Below are positions 52,699 to 62,885 of a stretch of 64,000 bases of DNA, piece after piece (positions within the stretch are counted from its first letter, which is position 1; every line of letters starts with the position of its first letter). The notes beneath the pieces are model-generated. The model was not told where the DNA came from. It saw nothing but the letters and a program-made list of their open reading frames with translations, and did not search any database. Location: the NCBI RefSeq assembly GCF_039614765.1, contig NZ_CP154879.1, positions 1,364,001-1,428,000 on the forward strand. The letters are read 5' to 3'. The position numbers and the translations under genes were made by a program. The stretch comes from Castellaniella sp. MT123 (GTDB taxonomy: Bacteria > Pseudomonadota > Gammaproteobacteria > Burkholderiales > Burkholderiaceae_B).

Positions 52699-53362
52699 GT
52701 TCAATGTCGAGCAGATAGCCGAAGCCGCGCACGGTCTGAATGCTGGCCCCGGTCCCGTCAAGACGCTTGCGCAGACGATAGACATAGACCTCGACCGCAT
52801 TTTCGCTGAAGTCGGCATCCCAGGCCGACAGGGAACTGACGATCTGCTGTTTGGTGACGACCCGGCCTGGCCGGGCCATCAGCATTTCGAGAACGGACAA
52901 TTCGCGCACGGACAACGCAAGCCGTTTGCCGTCGACACGGATCTGCCGACCCACGGTATCGAAGGCCAACGGCCCGCATTCGAGAATGGTCTGGGCCTGG
53001 CCTGAATGACGGCGCGCCAGCGCGCGCACCCGTGCGGCCAGTTCGGCGAGTTCGAAGGGTTTGGTGACGTAGTCATCGGCGCCGGCGTCCAGGCCGGCGA
53101 CCCGGTCTTCCAGGCCGTCGCGCGCTGTCAGGATCAGGACCGGCTCCTGGAAGCCATTGGCGCGCAGACGCTGCAGGACTTCCAGACCGCTGAGGCCCGG
53201 CAGATTGAGATCCAGCAGCAGCAGGCCGTAGGCCTGACCGGCAACCGCGCCCTCGACCCGGTCGCCCGTCTGCAGCCAGTCGACGGCATAGCCCTGGCCG
53301 CTGAGGAATTCCTGGACTGCGTGGCCCAGTGTGGTGTCGTCTTCGATGACTAGAACTCGCAT
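52688..53362 (-). CDS. OmpR-family response regulator (TctD/QseB-like)
   Basis: 224 residues: receiver domain (MRVLVIEDDTTLG, LLLLDLNLPGLSG with the phosphoacceptor Asp, VTKPF with Lys) and a winged-helix DNA-binding domain (LSVRELSVLEMLMARPGRVVTK; VEVYVYRLRKRLDG). It partners the kinase that follows and probably controls kup, being in one operon with it. Confidence 0.94.
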   Translation of the reverse strand: MRVLVIEDDTTLGHAVQEFLSGQGYAVDWLQTGDRVEGAVAGQAYGLLLLDLNLPGLSGLEVLQRLRANGFQEPVLILTARDGLEDRVAGLDAGADDYVTKPFELAELAARVRALARRHSGQAQTILECGPLAFDTVGRQIRVDGKRLALSVRELSVLEMLMARPGRVVTKQQIVSSLSAWDADFSENAVEVYVYRLRKRLDGTGASIQTVRGFGYLLDIERAQ

Positions 53363-53447
53363 GGGGTGATTCTAGCCTGAAGACGTCATGACAAGTCACT
53401 GGTGCGCGCCGCTCGTTACATAGCTGACAGGCGCTTGAAACGCGGCC

Positions 53448-53966
53448 TCAACGGGCCGGGGAAGCCGTGCCAGCGGTGTGCGCGGACGCATTGGTGGCGG
53501 TCGGCACGGCCGCTGTTCCCACGTCCTGCGGCACGGGCCCGGACACAGGCGTGGGGGCTGGCTGCGTCACGAATCCCAGCCGCTTCATACCGGCGCGCCG
53601 TGCCGCCCCCATGACCTGCGCGAGTTCGCCATAGCGCGTATCCACGTCGGCACGGATGCGGACCTCCGGCTGTGGATCAGCGCCGGCTTCGGCTGTGAAC
53701 CGGGACTCCAGCTCGTCCAGTGCCACCGGCTGCTCGTTCCAGAACAGGGCACCGGCGGCATCGATCGCCAGATCGATGATCTCGGGTCGCTGTTCCACCG
53801 GCTGAGCCGTCACCTGAGGCACGTTGATCCGGATCGAATGGCTGAGCAGGGGCGCCGTGATGATGAAGATCACCAGCAGCACCAGCATCACATCGATGAG
53901 CGGCACCATGTTGATTTCCGACAGGGTCGTGCCGGTTCCCTTGGAATCGAAGCTGCCGAATGCCAT
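53448..53966 (-). CDS. exbD: ExbD, TonB-system energiser
   Basis: 172 residues from ATG at 53966. One membrane segment (INMVPLIDVMLVLLVIFIITAP) with the essential aspartate, then a periplasmic domain and a Pro/Ala/Thr-rich C-terminal tail. Lies 1 bp after exbB in tonB-exbB-exbD. Confidence 0.93.
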   Translation of the reverse strand: MAFGSFDSKGTGTTLSEINMVPLIDVMLVLLVIFIITAPLLSHSIRINVPQVTAQPVEQRPEIIDLAIDAAGALFWNEQPVALDELESRFTAEAGADPQPEVRIRADVDTRYGELAQVMGAARRAGMKRLGFVTQPAPTPVSGPVPQDVGTAAVPTATNASAHTAGTASPAR

Positions 53967-53967
53967 G

Positions 53968-54861
53968 TCAGTTTCCCCGGGTGCTGGCCAGGCTGATGTG
54001 GCGGCCTTGGCGTTCGTGAGCGCCATCGTCCACCTGTTGCCCGGTCGTCAAAAAGGTGAACAGGTCATGGGCAAAGGCGTCGATTTGCGCCAGATAGACC
54101 CGGTTCAGGCGGACAAAGGCGTTGTAGGCCAGCACCGCCGGAATCGCCACCGCCAGCCCCAGGCCGGTCATGATCAGGGCCTCGCCCACCGGCCCGGCGA
54201 TGCGGTTGATGGTGACCCCATCAGCCATGCTGATGCTCAGCAGGGCATGGTAGACCCCCCAGACCGTCCCGAAAAGTCCGACGAACGGCGCGGTGGACCC
54301 CACCGAGGCCAGCACCGTCAGGCCGTTTTCCAGCCGCGCGGTTTCCTCGTCGATCACCTTGCGGATCGTGCGTGTCACGAAGGCCGCCGTCGAACCGCTT
54401 TCCTCAAGCTTCAGCGCGCCATACTTCGCGTGATGCTTCTGCGCATGGATGGCGTGGCTGGCCAGACGGGCAAACGGTTCGTCAGCCCCATGGGTGGAGA
54501 TCTCATTTTCCACCTGTTCCAGCGAACTGGCCGCCCAGAACTCGGACAGGAATTTCTTCGAACGCTGCCGGATGCGCAGATGCGTGAATCCCTTCATCAG
54601 GATCAGATACCAGCTGGCCAGCGACATCAGCAGCAGAAAGACAAACAGCGACTTGCCCACGGCATCGCTTTGCCCGATGAAATGCAGCACCCCCTGACTG
54701 CCCGCCGCCAGCTCGGCGGCCTGCGCGACGGCTGCGACCGGGGCCACTGCGGCGGCAGCACCGGGGGTCGCCGCGGCGGCATGCACGGCACCCGCCGCCG
54801 TTTCCGGCCCCACCGCCTGTGCCAGCGCCAGCATCGCGCCGCCGATCAGATCGATCATCAT
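53968..54861 (-). CDS. exbB: ExbB, MotA/TolQ/ExbB proton channel
   Basis: 297 residues, longer than E. coli ExbB (244) because of an Ala-rich N-terminal extension that may be a signal sequence (AAAVAPVAAVAQAAELAAGS). Core motifs: LASWYLILMKGFTHLR first membrane segment, and SVGSTAPFVGLFGTVWGVYHAL plus EALIMTGLGLAVAIPAVLAYN, the proton-channel helices. AGGAG precedes the start; a second ATG follows immediately. Confidence 0.93.
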   Translation of the reverse strand: MMIDLIGGAMLALAQAVGPETAAGAVHAAAATPGAAAAVAPVAAVAQAAELAAGSQGVLHFIGQSDAVGKSLFVFLLLMSLASWYLILMKGFTHLRIRQRSKKFLSEFWAASSLEQVENEISTHGADEPFARLASHAIHAQKHHAKYGALKLEESGSTAAFVTRTIRKVIDEETARLENGLTVLASVGSTAPFVGLFGTVWGVYHALLSISMADGVTINRIAGPVGEALIMTGLGLAVAIPAVLAYNAFVRLNRVYLAQIDAFAHDLFTFLTTGQQVDDGAHERQGRHISLASTRGN

Positions 54862-54889
54862 GTTTTTGGACTCCTGTCAGGAAACTGAC

Positions 54890-55741
54890 CTACAAAACGA
54901 AATCGAACGGAATATCCACGAGCGCCTTGTAGGCGATGCCGTTTTCCGTGTAAGGACGAAACCGCGCCTGCCGCATGGCCTGGGCGGCCGCCTCGTCCAG
55001 GCGCTCGTATCCCGACGAGCGCTGGACCTTGACCTGGGCCACGTGGCCTTCAGGGGAAATCAACACACGCAGCACCACCCGCCCCTGCTCGCCGCGCCGC
55101 TGCGAGACACGCGGATAGGCGGGACTCGGACGCTTGCCCAGGTAATCCACCTGGCCGATCACGCGCGGCCGATCCGGGTCCACCGCGCGGCTTTCACCAT
55201 GCGCCTGAGCCGACTGCGGGGCACCACCGGACTGCGCATCCTTCGATGCCTTGCTATCAGCTGGCTGCCCGGCTGTGCCGCTCTGTGGCTGGGCTTCCGG
55301 CTGCGGCTTGGGCGCGGGTCGTGGCTTGGGCCTGGGTTCCGGTTTCGATTTTGGCTTGGGTTCAGGCTGCGGCTTGGGCGGGGGCGCCTCGGTGATCGAT
55401 TCCGGCTCTGGTTCATCCACCACGGGTTCGGGCGGCGCTTCAACCACTGGCTTTACCTCGGGTTCCACCCCAGGTTCGGGCTCGACGACGGGATCCGGCT
55501 CTGTCGGATGGTCGACGGTCCGCGCTTCTGGTGAAGCGCTGGCCGGCTTGGCCGCCGGTGCGGGTTCGACCACGGAGCCAAGTTCCACGAACTGCACATC
55601 CAGCGCATCAGGTTGCCCCAAGGCGACCTGAGCCACGGGCGCGGACAGGATCATCGCCAGCACAGCCGCATGCAACCCCAGCGCCACACCAGCGGCTGCC
55701 AGCTTCAACCAGGGAAAACGCGAAGAAGGACCCAAACCCAT
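54890..55741 (-). CDS. tonB: TonB
   Basis: 283 residues: N-terminal membrane anchor (about 10-33), a long Pro/Glu/Lys-rich periplasm-spanning region with many PEP and PKP repeats (about 55-170), and the C-terminal TonB fold (PSPAYPRVSQRRGEQGRVVLRVLISPEG-like segment starting near residue 195, ending FDFVL). It transmits proton-motive force to outer-membrane receptors for iron complexes. First gene of tonB-exbBD; a Fur-like box lies 38 bp upstream. Confidence 0.94.
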   Translation of the reverse strand: MGLGPSSRFPWLKLAAAGVALGLHAAVLAMILSAPVAQVALGQPDALDVQFVELGSVVEPAPAAKPASASPEARTVDHPTEPDPVVEPEPGVEPEVKPVVEAPPEPVVDEPEPESITEAPPPKPQPEPKPKSKPEPRPKPRPAPKPQPEAQPQSGTAGQPADSKASKDAQSGGAPQSAQAHGESRAVDPDRPRVIGQVDYLGKRPSPAYPRVSQRRGEQGRVVLRVLISPEGHVAQVKVQRSSGYERLDEAAAQAMRQARFRPYTENGIAYKALVDIPFDFVL

Positions 55742-55778
55742 GAATCTAATGCCACTTCAATAAAGGCGGGATGTTATC

Positions 55779-55797
55779 AATAATGAAAACTATTCTC
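55779..55797. promoter_or_regulatory. Fur-like box upstream of tonB
   Basis: AATAATGAAAACTATTCTC matches 14 of 19 positions of the Fur consensus GATAATGATAATCATTATC. It lies 38-56 bp before the tonB start in an AT-rich stretch, as expected for iron-repressed tonB-exbBD. Confidence 0.7.
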
Positions 55798-55955
55798 AAT
55801 GTCGATTGAACGAATCCAATAATTTTCCTCCACTTCCAACTCGAATGTGGAAACAAAGTCACACACTTCTGATGAAACTCAAACACTGAATCGCGAGTCC
55901 CTTGAGTCTGGAGACCGGATTCAATGCCGATCAATCATAAGAGGCCAAAAAAATC

Positions 55956-57122
55956 ATGCCTAGAATGCTAGTAGCCCTGTGGGCGGCGGCCCTATGCGCC
56001 CTGAGCTTCCAGACCGCCGCGCTGGCCGCCGACACCATCCCGCCAGGCATCTACCTGTCCACCGATTTCCCTTCCCTGACGCTGAAAGCGGGCGAGACAT
56101 CCACCATCTCCCTGAACCTGCGCAACCAGGCCATGCCCCCGGAACCACTGACCTTGTCCCTGGATGGGGTGCCCAAGGACTGGAAGGCCACCCTGCTGGG
56201 AGACGGCCGGCCCGTCGAGTCCGCCATGCCGGGCAGCGATCAGACCCTGTCCCTGAAGTTGCGGCTGGACATCCCCAAAGGCGAAGCCCAACAGCAGGGC
56301 ACCCTCACGGTGCATGCCAACAGCAGCCAGCACCACCTGAGCCTGCCCATCGGCATCACCCTGGCGAAACAACTGCCGGCGCAATTGTCGGTCCAACCCG
56401 ACCTGCCCCAGCTGTCCGGCTCGGCCCGCACTTCGTTTGACTACCAGTTGACCATCCGGAACGACAGCGGCCAGGACGTCCTGGCCGCCCTGACCGCCAG
56501 CGCCCCCGGATACTTCGATACCTCGTTCACCGAAGGCTACGGCAGCCAGCAGATCAGCGCGGTGCCCATCAAGGCCGGCGAATCCAAAAACGTGAAGCTG
56601 CACGTGCGCCCACCCGCATCCGCAAAAACGGGCGAGCACGACATCCAGGTCAAGGTCGCGGCCGACGGCGCGCAGGCCGCCACGGACCTGAAGCTGAACA
56701 TCACCGGCCAGCCCGCCCTGGACCTGTCGGGCCGCGACGGCCTGATGAGCGCGGGCGCCCAGATCGGCGGCACCAGCACCATTCCGCTGGAACTGCATAA
56801 CGGTGGCACGGCCGCCGCCCAGGACATCAAGCTGGAAGGCAGGGCGCCGTCAGGCTGGAAGATCGACTTCAAGCCTGAACAGGTGGCCCTGCTGGAACCT
56901 GGCAAGACGACCGAAATCCAGGCCCGCATCACGCCGTCCGCGCAATCGCTGGCTGGCGACTACATGGTGAAGTTGCATGCCAGGTCCGAAGGCCAGTCGG
57001 CCGACGGCGACCTGCGGGTATCGGTCACGACGTCGGGCCTGTGGGGCGTCAGCGGCGCCATCCTGATCGCCGTCGCCCTGCTGATCCTGATCGGTGCCGT
57101 GGCCCGGTACGGCCGCCGCTGA
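55956..57122 (+). CDS. NEW3-domain exported membrane-anchored protein
   Basis: 388 residues: signal peptide (to about 24, LAADT), several Ig-like repeats of the NEW3/APHP type ([49 protein letters not shown]) and a C-terminal membrane anchor ([22 protein letters not shown]). It probably faces the periplasm. It is followed 11 bp later by an ABC ATPase and an ABC-2 permease, so it likely acts as the extracytoplasmic part of that exporter. Substrate unknown. Confidence 0.82.
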   Translation: MPRMLVALWAAALCALSFQTAALAADTIPPGIYLSTDFPSLTLKAGETSTISLNLRNQAMPPEPLTLSLDGVPKDWKATLLGDGRPVESAMPGSDQTLSLKLRLDIPKGEAQQQGTLTVHANSSQHHLSLPIGITLAKQLPAQLSVQPDLPQLSGSARTSFDYQLTIRNDSGQDVLAALTASAPGYFDTSFTEGYGSQQISAVPIKAGESKNVKLHVRPPASAKTGEHDIQVKVAADGAQAATDLKLNITGQPALDLSGRDGLMSAGAQIGGTSTIPLELHNGGTAAAQDIKLEGRAPSGWKIDFKPEQVALLEPGKTTEIQARITPSAQSLAGDYMVKLHARSEGQSADGDLRVSVTTSGLWGVSGAILIAVALLILIGAVARYGRR

Positions 57123-57133
57123 GCGGGCCTGCC

Positions 57134-58102
57134 ATGAACGGACCCGCTACCACTCCGATGGCAGGAGACACCCCGGCCATCGCCGCCCAGGGGCTGGGCA
57201 AGGACTACGGATCGCGCACCGTCGTGCAGGCGCTGAATTTCGAAGTGCGGCGCGGCGAGGTCTTCGGCCTGCTGGGCCCCAACGGGGCCGGCAAGACCAC
57301 GACCATCCTGATGCTGCTGGGCCTGACCGAGGCCACTCGCGGCCAGGTCCGCGTCCTGGGAGAGGACCCCTGGCGCAATCCCCTGGCCGTCAAACGCCAT
57401 GTCGGCTATATGCCTGATTCCGTGGGGTTCTACGACCACCTGAGCGCCCGCGACAACCTGCGCTACACCGCCCGGCTGCTCGGCATCCCAATGGACGAGC
57501 GCGACGCGCGCATCGAGCAAGCCCTGGGACGCGTCCGGCTGGCCGATCGCATCGACCAGCGTGTGGGGACGTTCTCCCACGGCATGCGCCGCCGCCTGGG
57601 CCTGGCCGAGATCCTGCTGAAGCAAGCCGCCATCGCCGTTCTGGACGAACCGACCTCCGGACTGGATCCGCAATCCACGGAATCGTTCCTGCGCCTGATC
57701 GAATCGCTGCGCGACGATGGCGTCACCGTGCTGCTGTCGTCCCACCTGCTGGACCAGATGCAGCGCATCTGCGACCGGGTCGCACTGTTCAATACGGGGC
57801 GCATCGCCCTGATGGGGCCGGTGCAGGCCCTGGCCCGACAGGTACTGGGCGGCCACAGCCACGAAGTGCACATTCACGCCGATGGCCCCGACATCCAGGC
57901 GGTCCTGGCGGCCGTCCCCGGCGTCGGCAGCGTGCGCCTCGACGCACCCGGCCACTACGTCCTGCAGGCCGAAAGCGACGTGCGCGCCCAGGCCGCACAG
58001 GCTGCCGTGGTGGCCGGCGCGCAGCTGCGCGATCTGACCGTGGACTCCCCCAGCCTGGAGCGCATCTACCGGCAGACCTTCACCAAGGATTCCCCGACAT
58101 GA
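57134..58102 (+). CDS. ABC exporter ATPase (ABC-2 type)
   Basis: 322 residues from ATG at 57134. Walker [11 protein letters not shown], signature [15 protein letters not shown] (a variant of LSGGQ) and Walker [15 protein letters not shown]; a C-terminal regulatory extension follows. Overlaps the permease by ATGA. It resembles NosF and other ATPases of ABC-2 exporters. Confidence 0.9.
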   Translation: MNGPATTPMAGDTPAIAAQGLGKDYGSRTVVQALNFEVRRGEVFGLLGPNGAGKTTTILMLLGLTEATRGQVRVLGEDPWRNPLAVKRHVGYMPDSVGFYDHLSARDNLRYTARLLGIPMDERDARIEQALGRVRLADRIDQRVGTFSHGMRRRLGLAEILLKQAAIAVLDEPTSGLDPQSTESFLRLIESLRDDGVTVLLSSHLLDQMQRICDRVALFNTGRIALMGPVQALARQVLGGHSHEVHIHADGPDIQAVLAAVPGVGSVRLDAPGHYVLQAESDVRAQAAQAAVVAGAQLRDLTVDSPSLERIYRQTFTKDSPT

Positions 58103-59067
58103 GCACACCCCGCCTGGGATCGCCCTGGCACGGCCTGGGCGCCGTCCTGTCCAAGGAACTGGCCGACCATCTGGGCAGCGCCCGCATGCGGCTGCTGGAA
58201 TGGCTGATCGTGCTGACGGCCGCCGCAGCCCTATATAGCGCCATAGAAGGGATTCGCCAGACGACCTCGTCGGATCCCTTCGTCTTCCTGCGCCTGTTCA
58301 CCGACACCCGCGCCCCCCTGCCATCGTTCGCCGCGCTGCTGGGGTTTCTGATTCCGCTGGTCGCCATCGGCCTGGGGTTCGACGCCATCAATAGCGAATA
58401 CAGCCGCCGTACGCTCAGCCGCATCCTGTCGCAGCCCATCTACCGCGACGCCCTGCTGCTGGGCAAATTCCTGGCCGGCCTGGCGGCCCTGGCCATCTGC
58501 CTGGTGTGCCTGTGGCTGCTGGTGATGGGCGCAGGCCTGATCCTGCTGGGCGTGCCCCCCAGCGGCGAGGAAGTCCTGCGGTCCCTGGCCTTCCTGATCG
58601 CAGCGCTGGCCTATGCCGGCGTCTGGCTGGCCGTGGCGCTGCTGTGCTCGATCCTGTTCCGCTCGGCATCCACGTCCGCCCTGGTGGCGCTGGGCCTGTG
58701 GCTGTTCTGCGCCCTGTTGTGGCCGATGCTGGCTCCGGCCCTGGCCCAGGCCATCGCCCCGCCTGATCTGCTGACGCTGATGAGCGGCGGCGTGGACCTG
58801 CATACCGTCGCCTGGCAGCGCAGCCTGCTGCTCCTGTCGCCCGCCACCCTGTTCAGCGATACCGCCATCACCCTGCTGAGCCCCGCCACCCGCACCCTGG
58901 GGCCGGTCTTCCTGTCGCAGCTGCAGGGAGCCCTATTGGGCAGCCCCCTGCCCCTGTCGGAAAGCCTGGCAATCGTGTGGCCGCAGTTCACCGGACTGAT
59001 TGCCGCCGTGGTGGTGCTGTTCACGGCCGGGTATGTGGCGTTTCAGAGGCAGGAGGTGCGGGCGTGA
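58099..59067 (+). CDS. ABC-2 type permease (NosY-like)
   Basis: 322 residues with about six membrane segments ([58 protein letters not shown], and a C-terminal segment). The segment [23 protein letters not shown] is typical of NosY/ABC-2 permeases. Partner of the preceding ATPase and NEW3 protein. No nos genes are in the window, so copper-related function should not be assumed. Confidence 0.88.
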   Translation: MSTPRLGSPWHGLGAVLSKELADHLGSARMRLLEWLIVLTAAAALYSAIEGIRQTTSSDPFVFLRLFTDTRAPLPSFAALLGFLIPLVAIGLGFDAINSEYSRRTLSRILSQPIYRDALLLGKFLAGLAALAICLVCLWLLVMGAGLILLGVPPSGEEVLRSLAFLIAALAYAGVWLAVALLCSILFRSASTSALVALGLWLFCALLWPMLAPALAQAIAPPDLLTLMSGGVDLHTVAWQRSLLLLSPATLFSDTAITLLSPATRTLGPVFLSQLQGALLGSPLPLSESLAIVWPQFTGLIAAVVVLFTAGYVAFQRQEVRA

Positions 59068-59107
59068 ACATGCGCGGATGCAGGCCACCTCAGCGAGGAC
59101 AGGCACC

Positions 59108-59998
59108 TCATTCATCTCCCAACGCCAGATACACCGCCCGCACGACCTCTTCCCCGTACTTCCGCTCCAGCCGCCGCACGACGAAATGACCGCGCGCCAT
59201 GTCCTGAAAATGGTCGATGAACAGCGTGTTGATCAGCGCGCCGCCAGCGGCGCCCAGTGCCGGGACCGCCTGGGCAGCGACCTTTTCGGTGACCTGGATG
59301 CCGAAACGATCGGCAACCACGGTGATCAGGCGAACCATCGCGGGGGCGGCCGCCTGATCCGCCACGACCTGGGCACCCAGATAATCGGCCGCCTGACTGA
59401 CGGCCCTGGCCAGCGCCACGCGCACGGCGTAATAACCGCTTTCGGTGGCATCATCGGCGCCGGCCTTGCCCCCCAGCGCAAAGACCATCAGGCATGCCTT
59501 GCGCGTGTCGTCATCCCGTAGAGATTCACCTTCGCTGCGGGCGATGGCGGCGATGGAACGCATCATCAGTGTGGTGGAGATGGGCAGTTCCACCGCCAGG
59601 CCGGCAACGCCAAAGAAGCCGCCCACTCCGCCACTGAGCGCCGCCCCCCATTGGTGCCAGCGCTCGGCACCGCCCCTGCCAGGGGCATCATCCAGGGTGG
59701 AAATCGCCACATCCGCCGCTTTGCTCAAGGCCATTCTTGTGATGTCCATGATCCGGCCATGCCAGCCGGAAGGCAGCATGTCCAGGCCTTTTTCGATCGG
59801 CGCACCGACCAGATTGGTCATGCGGGCAACCAGGCCAGGATTTTCCAGCAGTTGACGGGCCGTGCGCAGATCGCGCAGATCATCGGCATTCATCGGCATG
59901 TCCATGGGGTCGTTCCATTCTTGTTGATCCATGTGGATATTGTGCACCGGACATGCGGCAAACCCTGTCGCTTCTGCCGTGAAGACCGAGGTCATCAT
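59108..59998 (-). CDS. EcsC-family protein
   Basis: 296 residues (or 274 if translation starts at MDQQEWN, 59932). The core matches the EcsC family: glycine/alanine-rich amphipathic segments such as GGVGGFFGVAGLAVELPISTT and FALGGKAGADDATESGYYAVR. EcsC-like proteins are associated with membranes and exporter clusters; function unclear. It converges on the ABC-2 permease. Confidence 0.83.
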   Translation of the reverse strand: MMTSVFTAEATGFAACPVHNIHMDQQEWNDPMDMPMNADDLRDLRTARQLLENPGLVARMTNLVGAPIEKGLDMLPSGWHGRIMDITRMALSKAADVAISTLDDAPGRGGAERWHQWGAALSGGVGGFFGVAGLAVELPISTTLMMRSIAAIARSEGESLRDDDTRKACLMVFALGGKAGADDATESGYYAVRVALARAVSQAADYLGAQVVADQAAAPAMVRLITVVADRFGIQVTEKVAAQAVPALGAAGGALINTLFIDHFQDMARGHFVVRRLERKYGEEVVRAVYLALGDE

Positions 59999-60108
59999 GT
60001 CCCTTTAACCCTATAACGATCAGGCATATCAGAAAGATCACATCGCATAGTCATGATTTGAAGCATTCCGACTAAGATCGCCGCATTGAGCCTCTTCGAG
60101 ACAACGCC

Positions 60109-61722
60109 ATGCGCGACATGAAAATCAGCACCCGACTGACCCTGGGATTTGGCTTCGTGGTCATCCTGTTGCTTATCCTGTCGGGCATCGGTGCCTGGCG
60201 CATCCTGGATTCGCAACGGGACAATCAGGAACTGAGCCACCGGCTGAAGACCAACGATCTGATCCAGCAACTGACCCGTCAGGTGGGCATCAACGCCAAC
60301 CAGACACAGGCCACGCTGGCGGCCGACCCCGATACGCTGCGCGCGCTGAAGACCTCGATCGCGACCTCCGACACACAGATCCAGAAAATCAGCCAGGAAC
60401 TGGCGGACATGCTGTCTGGCACCGATACGGCCGCGCTGCTACGGCAGGCTGCGAAAGATCGCAAAACCTATCTGGATAGCCGCGATCAGGCGTTCAAGAA
60501 TCTGGACAGCGGCAACTACGGCGAGGCGGATGCGTTCTTCAACCAGCAACTGCCGAAAATGACCGCCGGCTACCTGGGCCGAGTCGACCAGTTGTCCGCC
60601 CGCCAGAGCGAATCCGTCCGGCAGTTGTTCGACCAAAGCGCTCACTCCAGCGAACTGGGCCTGACGGTGCTGGCCATCGCCACACTGCTCGCCCTGATCC
60701 TGTCGCCCCTGTTCGCCTGGCGGGTCACGCGATCGATCATCCAGCCGCTGCGCCACGCGGTGGGCCTGGCCGGCGCCGTCGCGCAACGGGATCTCAGCGT
60801 GCGGATCCAGTCACGCGGACGGGATGAGATCGGTCAACTGCTGTCGGCGCTGGGCGCCATGGCGGACAACCTGCGCCATGCGCTGGGCGAGGTGCACGGC
60901 AGCTCGGATGCGATCGCGTCGGCCTCGGCCCGGATCACGGCGGGCAACCTGGACCTGTCCTCGCGCACCGAGCAGCAGGCCAGTTCCCTGGCCGAAACCG
61001 CCGCCACGATGGAACAGATCACTGCCACCGTGCGCCAAAGCGCGGACAATGCCCAACAGGCCAATACCCTGGCGGAATCGGCCACACGCACCGCCACCGA
61101 TGGCGGCACGATCGTCGCGGAACTGGTCGGCACCATGGGCGAGATCAACGTCAAATCCCAGCAGGTGGCCGACATCATCGGTGTCATCGATTCGATCGCC
61201 TTCCAGACCAACATCCTGGCCCTGAACGCCGCCGTCGAGGCCGCCCGCGCCGGCGAGCAGGGCCGCGGATTCGCCGTGGTCGCCGCCGAGGTGCGCGCCT
61301 TGGCGCAGCGATCCGCGGGGGCTGCGAAGGAAATCAAGGCGTTGATCGACACGTCCGTTGCAGCCACCGCCAAGGGCAACGAGCAGGCCGCACGGGCCGG
61401 CGCCACGATGCGCGACATCGTGGAAAGCATCCGCCGCGTCACTGACATCATGGGCGAGATCAGCGCCGCCAGCCGCGAACAAACCACCGGCATCGAGGAA
61501 ATCAATTCCGCCATGACACAGATGGATGGCGTCACCCGCCAGAACGCCAGTCTGGTGGAAGAATCCGCCACAGCCGCCACAAGTCTGCGCAATCAGGCCG
61601 ATGCGTTAGCGGATCTGGTGGCGACGTTCACGTTGCACGAGTCCGATTCCGAGGCCATGGTTGCGCCAACAGCGGACATCCCCGCACGGCGCGCCGCAGT
61701 CCCGTTGCTGATGGGGACATGA
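60109..61722 (+). CDS. Methyl-accepting chemotaxis protein (4HB sensor)
   Basis: 537 residues: cytoplasmic start, membrane segment 1 (about 10-32), a four-helix-bundle periplasmic sensor (about 35-185), membrane segment 2 (about 187-207), HAMP domain (about 210-262) and signalling domain with the hairpin tip motif [53 protein letters not shown] is a typical methylation helix. There is no C-terminal CheR-binding pentapeptide of the NWETF type. No che genes are nearby. ATG at 60118 is an alternative start. Confidence 0.94.
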   Translation: MRDMKISTRLTLGFGFVVILLLILSGIGAWRILDSQRDNQELSHRLKTNDLIQQLTRQVGINANQTQATLAADPDTLRALKTSIATSDTQIQKISQELADMLSGTDTAALLRQAAKDRKTYLDSRDQAFKNLDSGNYGEADAFFNQQLPKMTAGYLGRVDQLSARQSESVRQLFDQSAHSSELGLTVLAIATLLALILSPLFAWRVTRSIIQPLRHAVGLAGAVAQRDLSVRIQSRGRDEIGQLLSALGAMADNLRHALGEVHGSSDAIASASARITAGNLDLSSRTEQQASSLAETAATMEQITATVRQSADNAQQANTLAESATRTATDGGTIVAELVGTMGEINVKSQQVADIIGVIDSIAFQTNILALNAAVEAARAGEQGRGFAVVAAEVRALAQRSAGAAKEIKALIDTSVAATAKGNEQAARAGATMRDIVESIRRVTDIMGEISAASREQTTGIEEINSAMTQMDGVTRQNASLVEESATAATSLRNQADALADLVATFTLHESDSEAMVAPTADIPARRAAVPLLMGT

Positions 61723-61786
61723 CGTCCCGCGCCTGGAATCAGGGGATGCTTAGAAAGCAGACATGTCCGTCCAGCGCATCAGGGCT

Positions 61787-62104
61787 TCAATCGTCGTTCT
61801 CGTCATCGCGGTGATGGCGCTTCCAATGACCGTGCGCCCCATACGGTCTCCGCCAATCCCGGTCGCGCTCATGATCCCATCCGGGATAAGCCCTGCCGCC
61901 GACAATGACCACACCAGGGCCATAGACCTCGTCGGGGGCCTCGTAGATCACGGGCGGAGGCGGCGGCGCGTACACCACAGGGGGCGCCACGTACACCGGT
62001 GCCGGGACGCCCAGGTAGACCCCGACGTCGACATCCGCCAGGGCGATGCCGGACACGGAAAAGGCGCAGAGGCCGGTCATCAAAAGCAGGGCTGTACGTT
62101 TCAC
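61787..62104 (-). CDS. Small exported Pro/Tyr-rich protein, unknown function
   Basis: 105 residues with a signal peptide (cleavage near ALADVDV, residue 23). The mature part has a Pro-Val-Tyr-rich stretch (VYVAPPVVYAPPPPPVIYE) and a charged His/Arg/Asp-rich end (HWKRHHRDDENDD). Such exported proteins are common in Burkholderiales and of unknown role. It converges on the chemotaxis receptor gene. Confidence 0.75.
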   Translation of the reverse strand: MKRTALLLMTGLCAFSVSGIALADVDVGVYLGVPAPVYVAPPVVYAPPPPPVIYEAPDEVYGPGVVIVGGRAYPGWDHERDRDWRRPYGAHGHWKRHHRDDENDD

Positions 62105-62660
62105 ATCACTCTCCGGTCAGAAGCCGCAGGTAGCCTGATGGCGATGGCGGAAATGCTAATCCTCTTCCCCGCCCCAGACTGAAACCGCCACGATTCGTTT
62201 GTAACGAGAAACGCGCGTGCGCAGCCATGTCTACCGATTAGCTGCGCGGCCCGTCACAAAGGATGCGACGCAGCTTTCGTGGTGTGTGGGGTCAGGACAA
62301 AGGGGCTCAGCCGACAGACGAAAGCCCCAAGGCCACGCAAGTACCGCGCCCTACCGAGCTATTGATCTCCATGCACCAGGTACGCATCCGCCAGCCACAG
62401 AAACACCAATTGAGCGGCGCTGACCTCGGGGCGCTCACTGACGTAGAGCGGCCAGAGGACGGAAGCATGTCTTCTCACTGCGGCCACTTGCGCTGTATCA
62501 TGACGGCGCAAGTTACATCCTGTTGAAGAAACTGCCACCGGTAGCAGCGGACAGGCTGTGATCCCAAAAGGATCCATCCGAGGCATGGAACGGATGACCG
62601 CGCCTTCTGGTGTGGCTTCGAACTATAGGCCTGGTGGGCACTGAGGAAGAGGTACCGCAA
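62105..62660. other. 556-bp stretch without a convincing gene
   Basis: GC is visibly lower than in the preceding genes. It contains two overlapping inverted repeats, GCTTTCGT (62273-62280) with ACGAAAGC (62318-62325), and GGGGCT (62302-62307) with AGCCCC (62323-62328). Short open frames on both strands have neither ribosome-binding sites nor recognisable products. The region ends with the first copy of the repeated GCCTTCTGG motif. Confidence 0.5.
62602..62610 (+). repeat. GCCTTCTGG motif, copy 1
   Basis: First of four copies of a GCCTTCTGG-YGTGG-like motif (others at 62851-62859, 63078-63086 and 63411-63419). The extended match GCCTTCTGGTGTGGCTTCG here and GGCTTCTGGCGTGGCTACG at 63078 agree at 16 of 19 positions. 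The other three copies follow stop codons of small genes by 1-5 bp. Confidence 0.6.
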
Positions 62661-62849
62661 ATGATGAATGGCTCAGGAATGTTATTTTCGCTTGTAGGCT
62701 ATCTCGTACTGATCGGGATCCCGGCAGCAATCATTTTGGGAAAGGCCGGATACAGCAAGGCTTGGGTCATCTTGGCATTCATTCCGGTAGTGAACCTGAT
62801 CGCGCTTTGGGTGTTTGCGTTTGCAAACTGGCCTGTGCTTCGCAGGTAG
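62661..62849 (+). CDS. Small membrane protein, unknown function
   Basis: 62 residues from ATG at 62661, preceded by GAGGAAGAGG. Two hydrophobic segments: LFSLVGYLVLIGIPAAIILG and WVILAFIPVVNLIALWVFAF, joined by a short KAGYSKA loop. The C-terminus is basic (WPVLRR). Related-looking small proteins of two membrane helices occur widely in accessory regions. The stop is followed after one base by the GCCTTCTGG motif. Confidence 0.65.
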   Translation: MMNGSGMLFSLVGYLVLIGIPAAIILGKAGYSKAWVILAFIPVVNLIALWVFAFANWPVLRR

Positions 62850-62850
62850 C

Positions 62851-62859
62851 GCCTTCTGG
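62851..62859 (+). repeat. GCCTTCTGG motif, copy 2
   Basis: Begins 2 bp after the stop of the 62661-62849 gene; extended sequence GCGCCTTCTGGCTTGGGTTT. Confidence 0.6.
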
Positions 62860-62885
62860 CTTGGGTTTGACGGGCAAGGGGAAAG

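Noticed and set aside
57134-59067. Nitrous oxide reductase maturation genes nosF/nosY
   Set aside because: ATPase and permease resemble NosF/NosY only at family level; nosZ, nosD and nosL are absent and the partner is a NEW3 protein.
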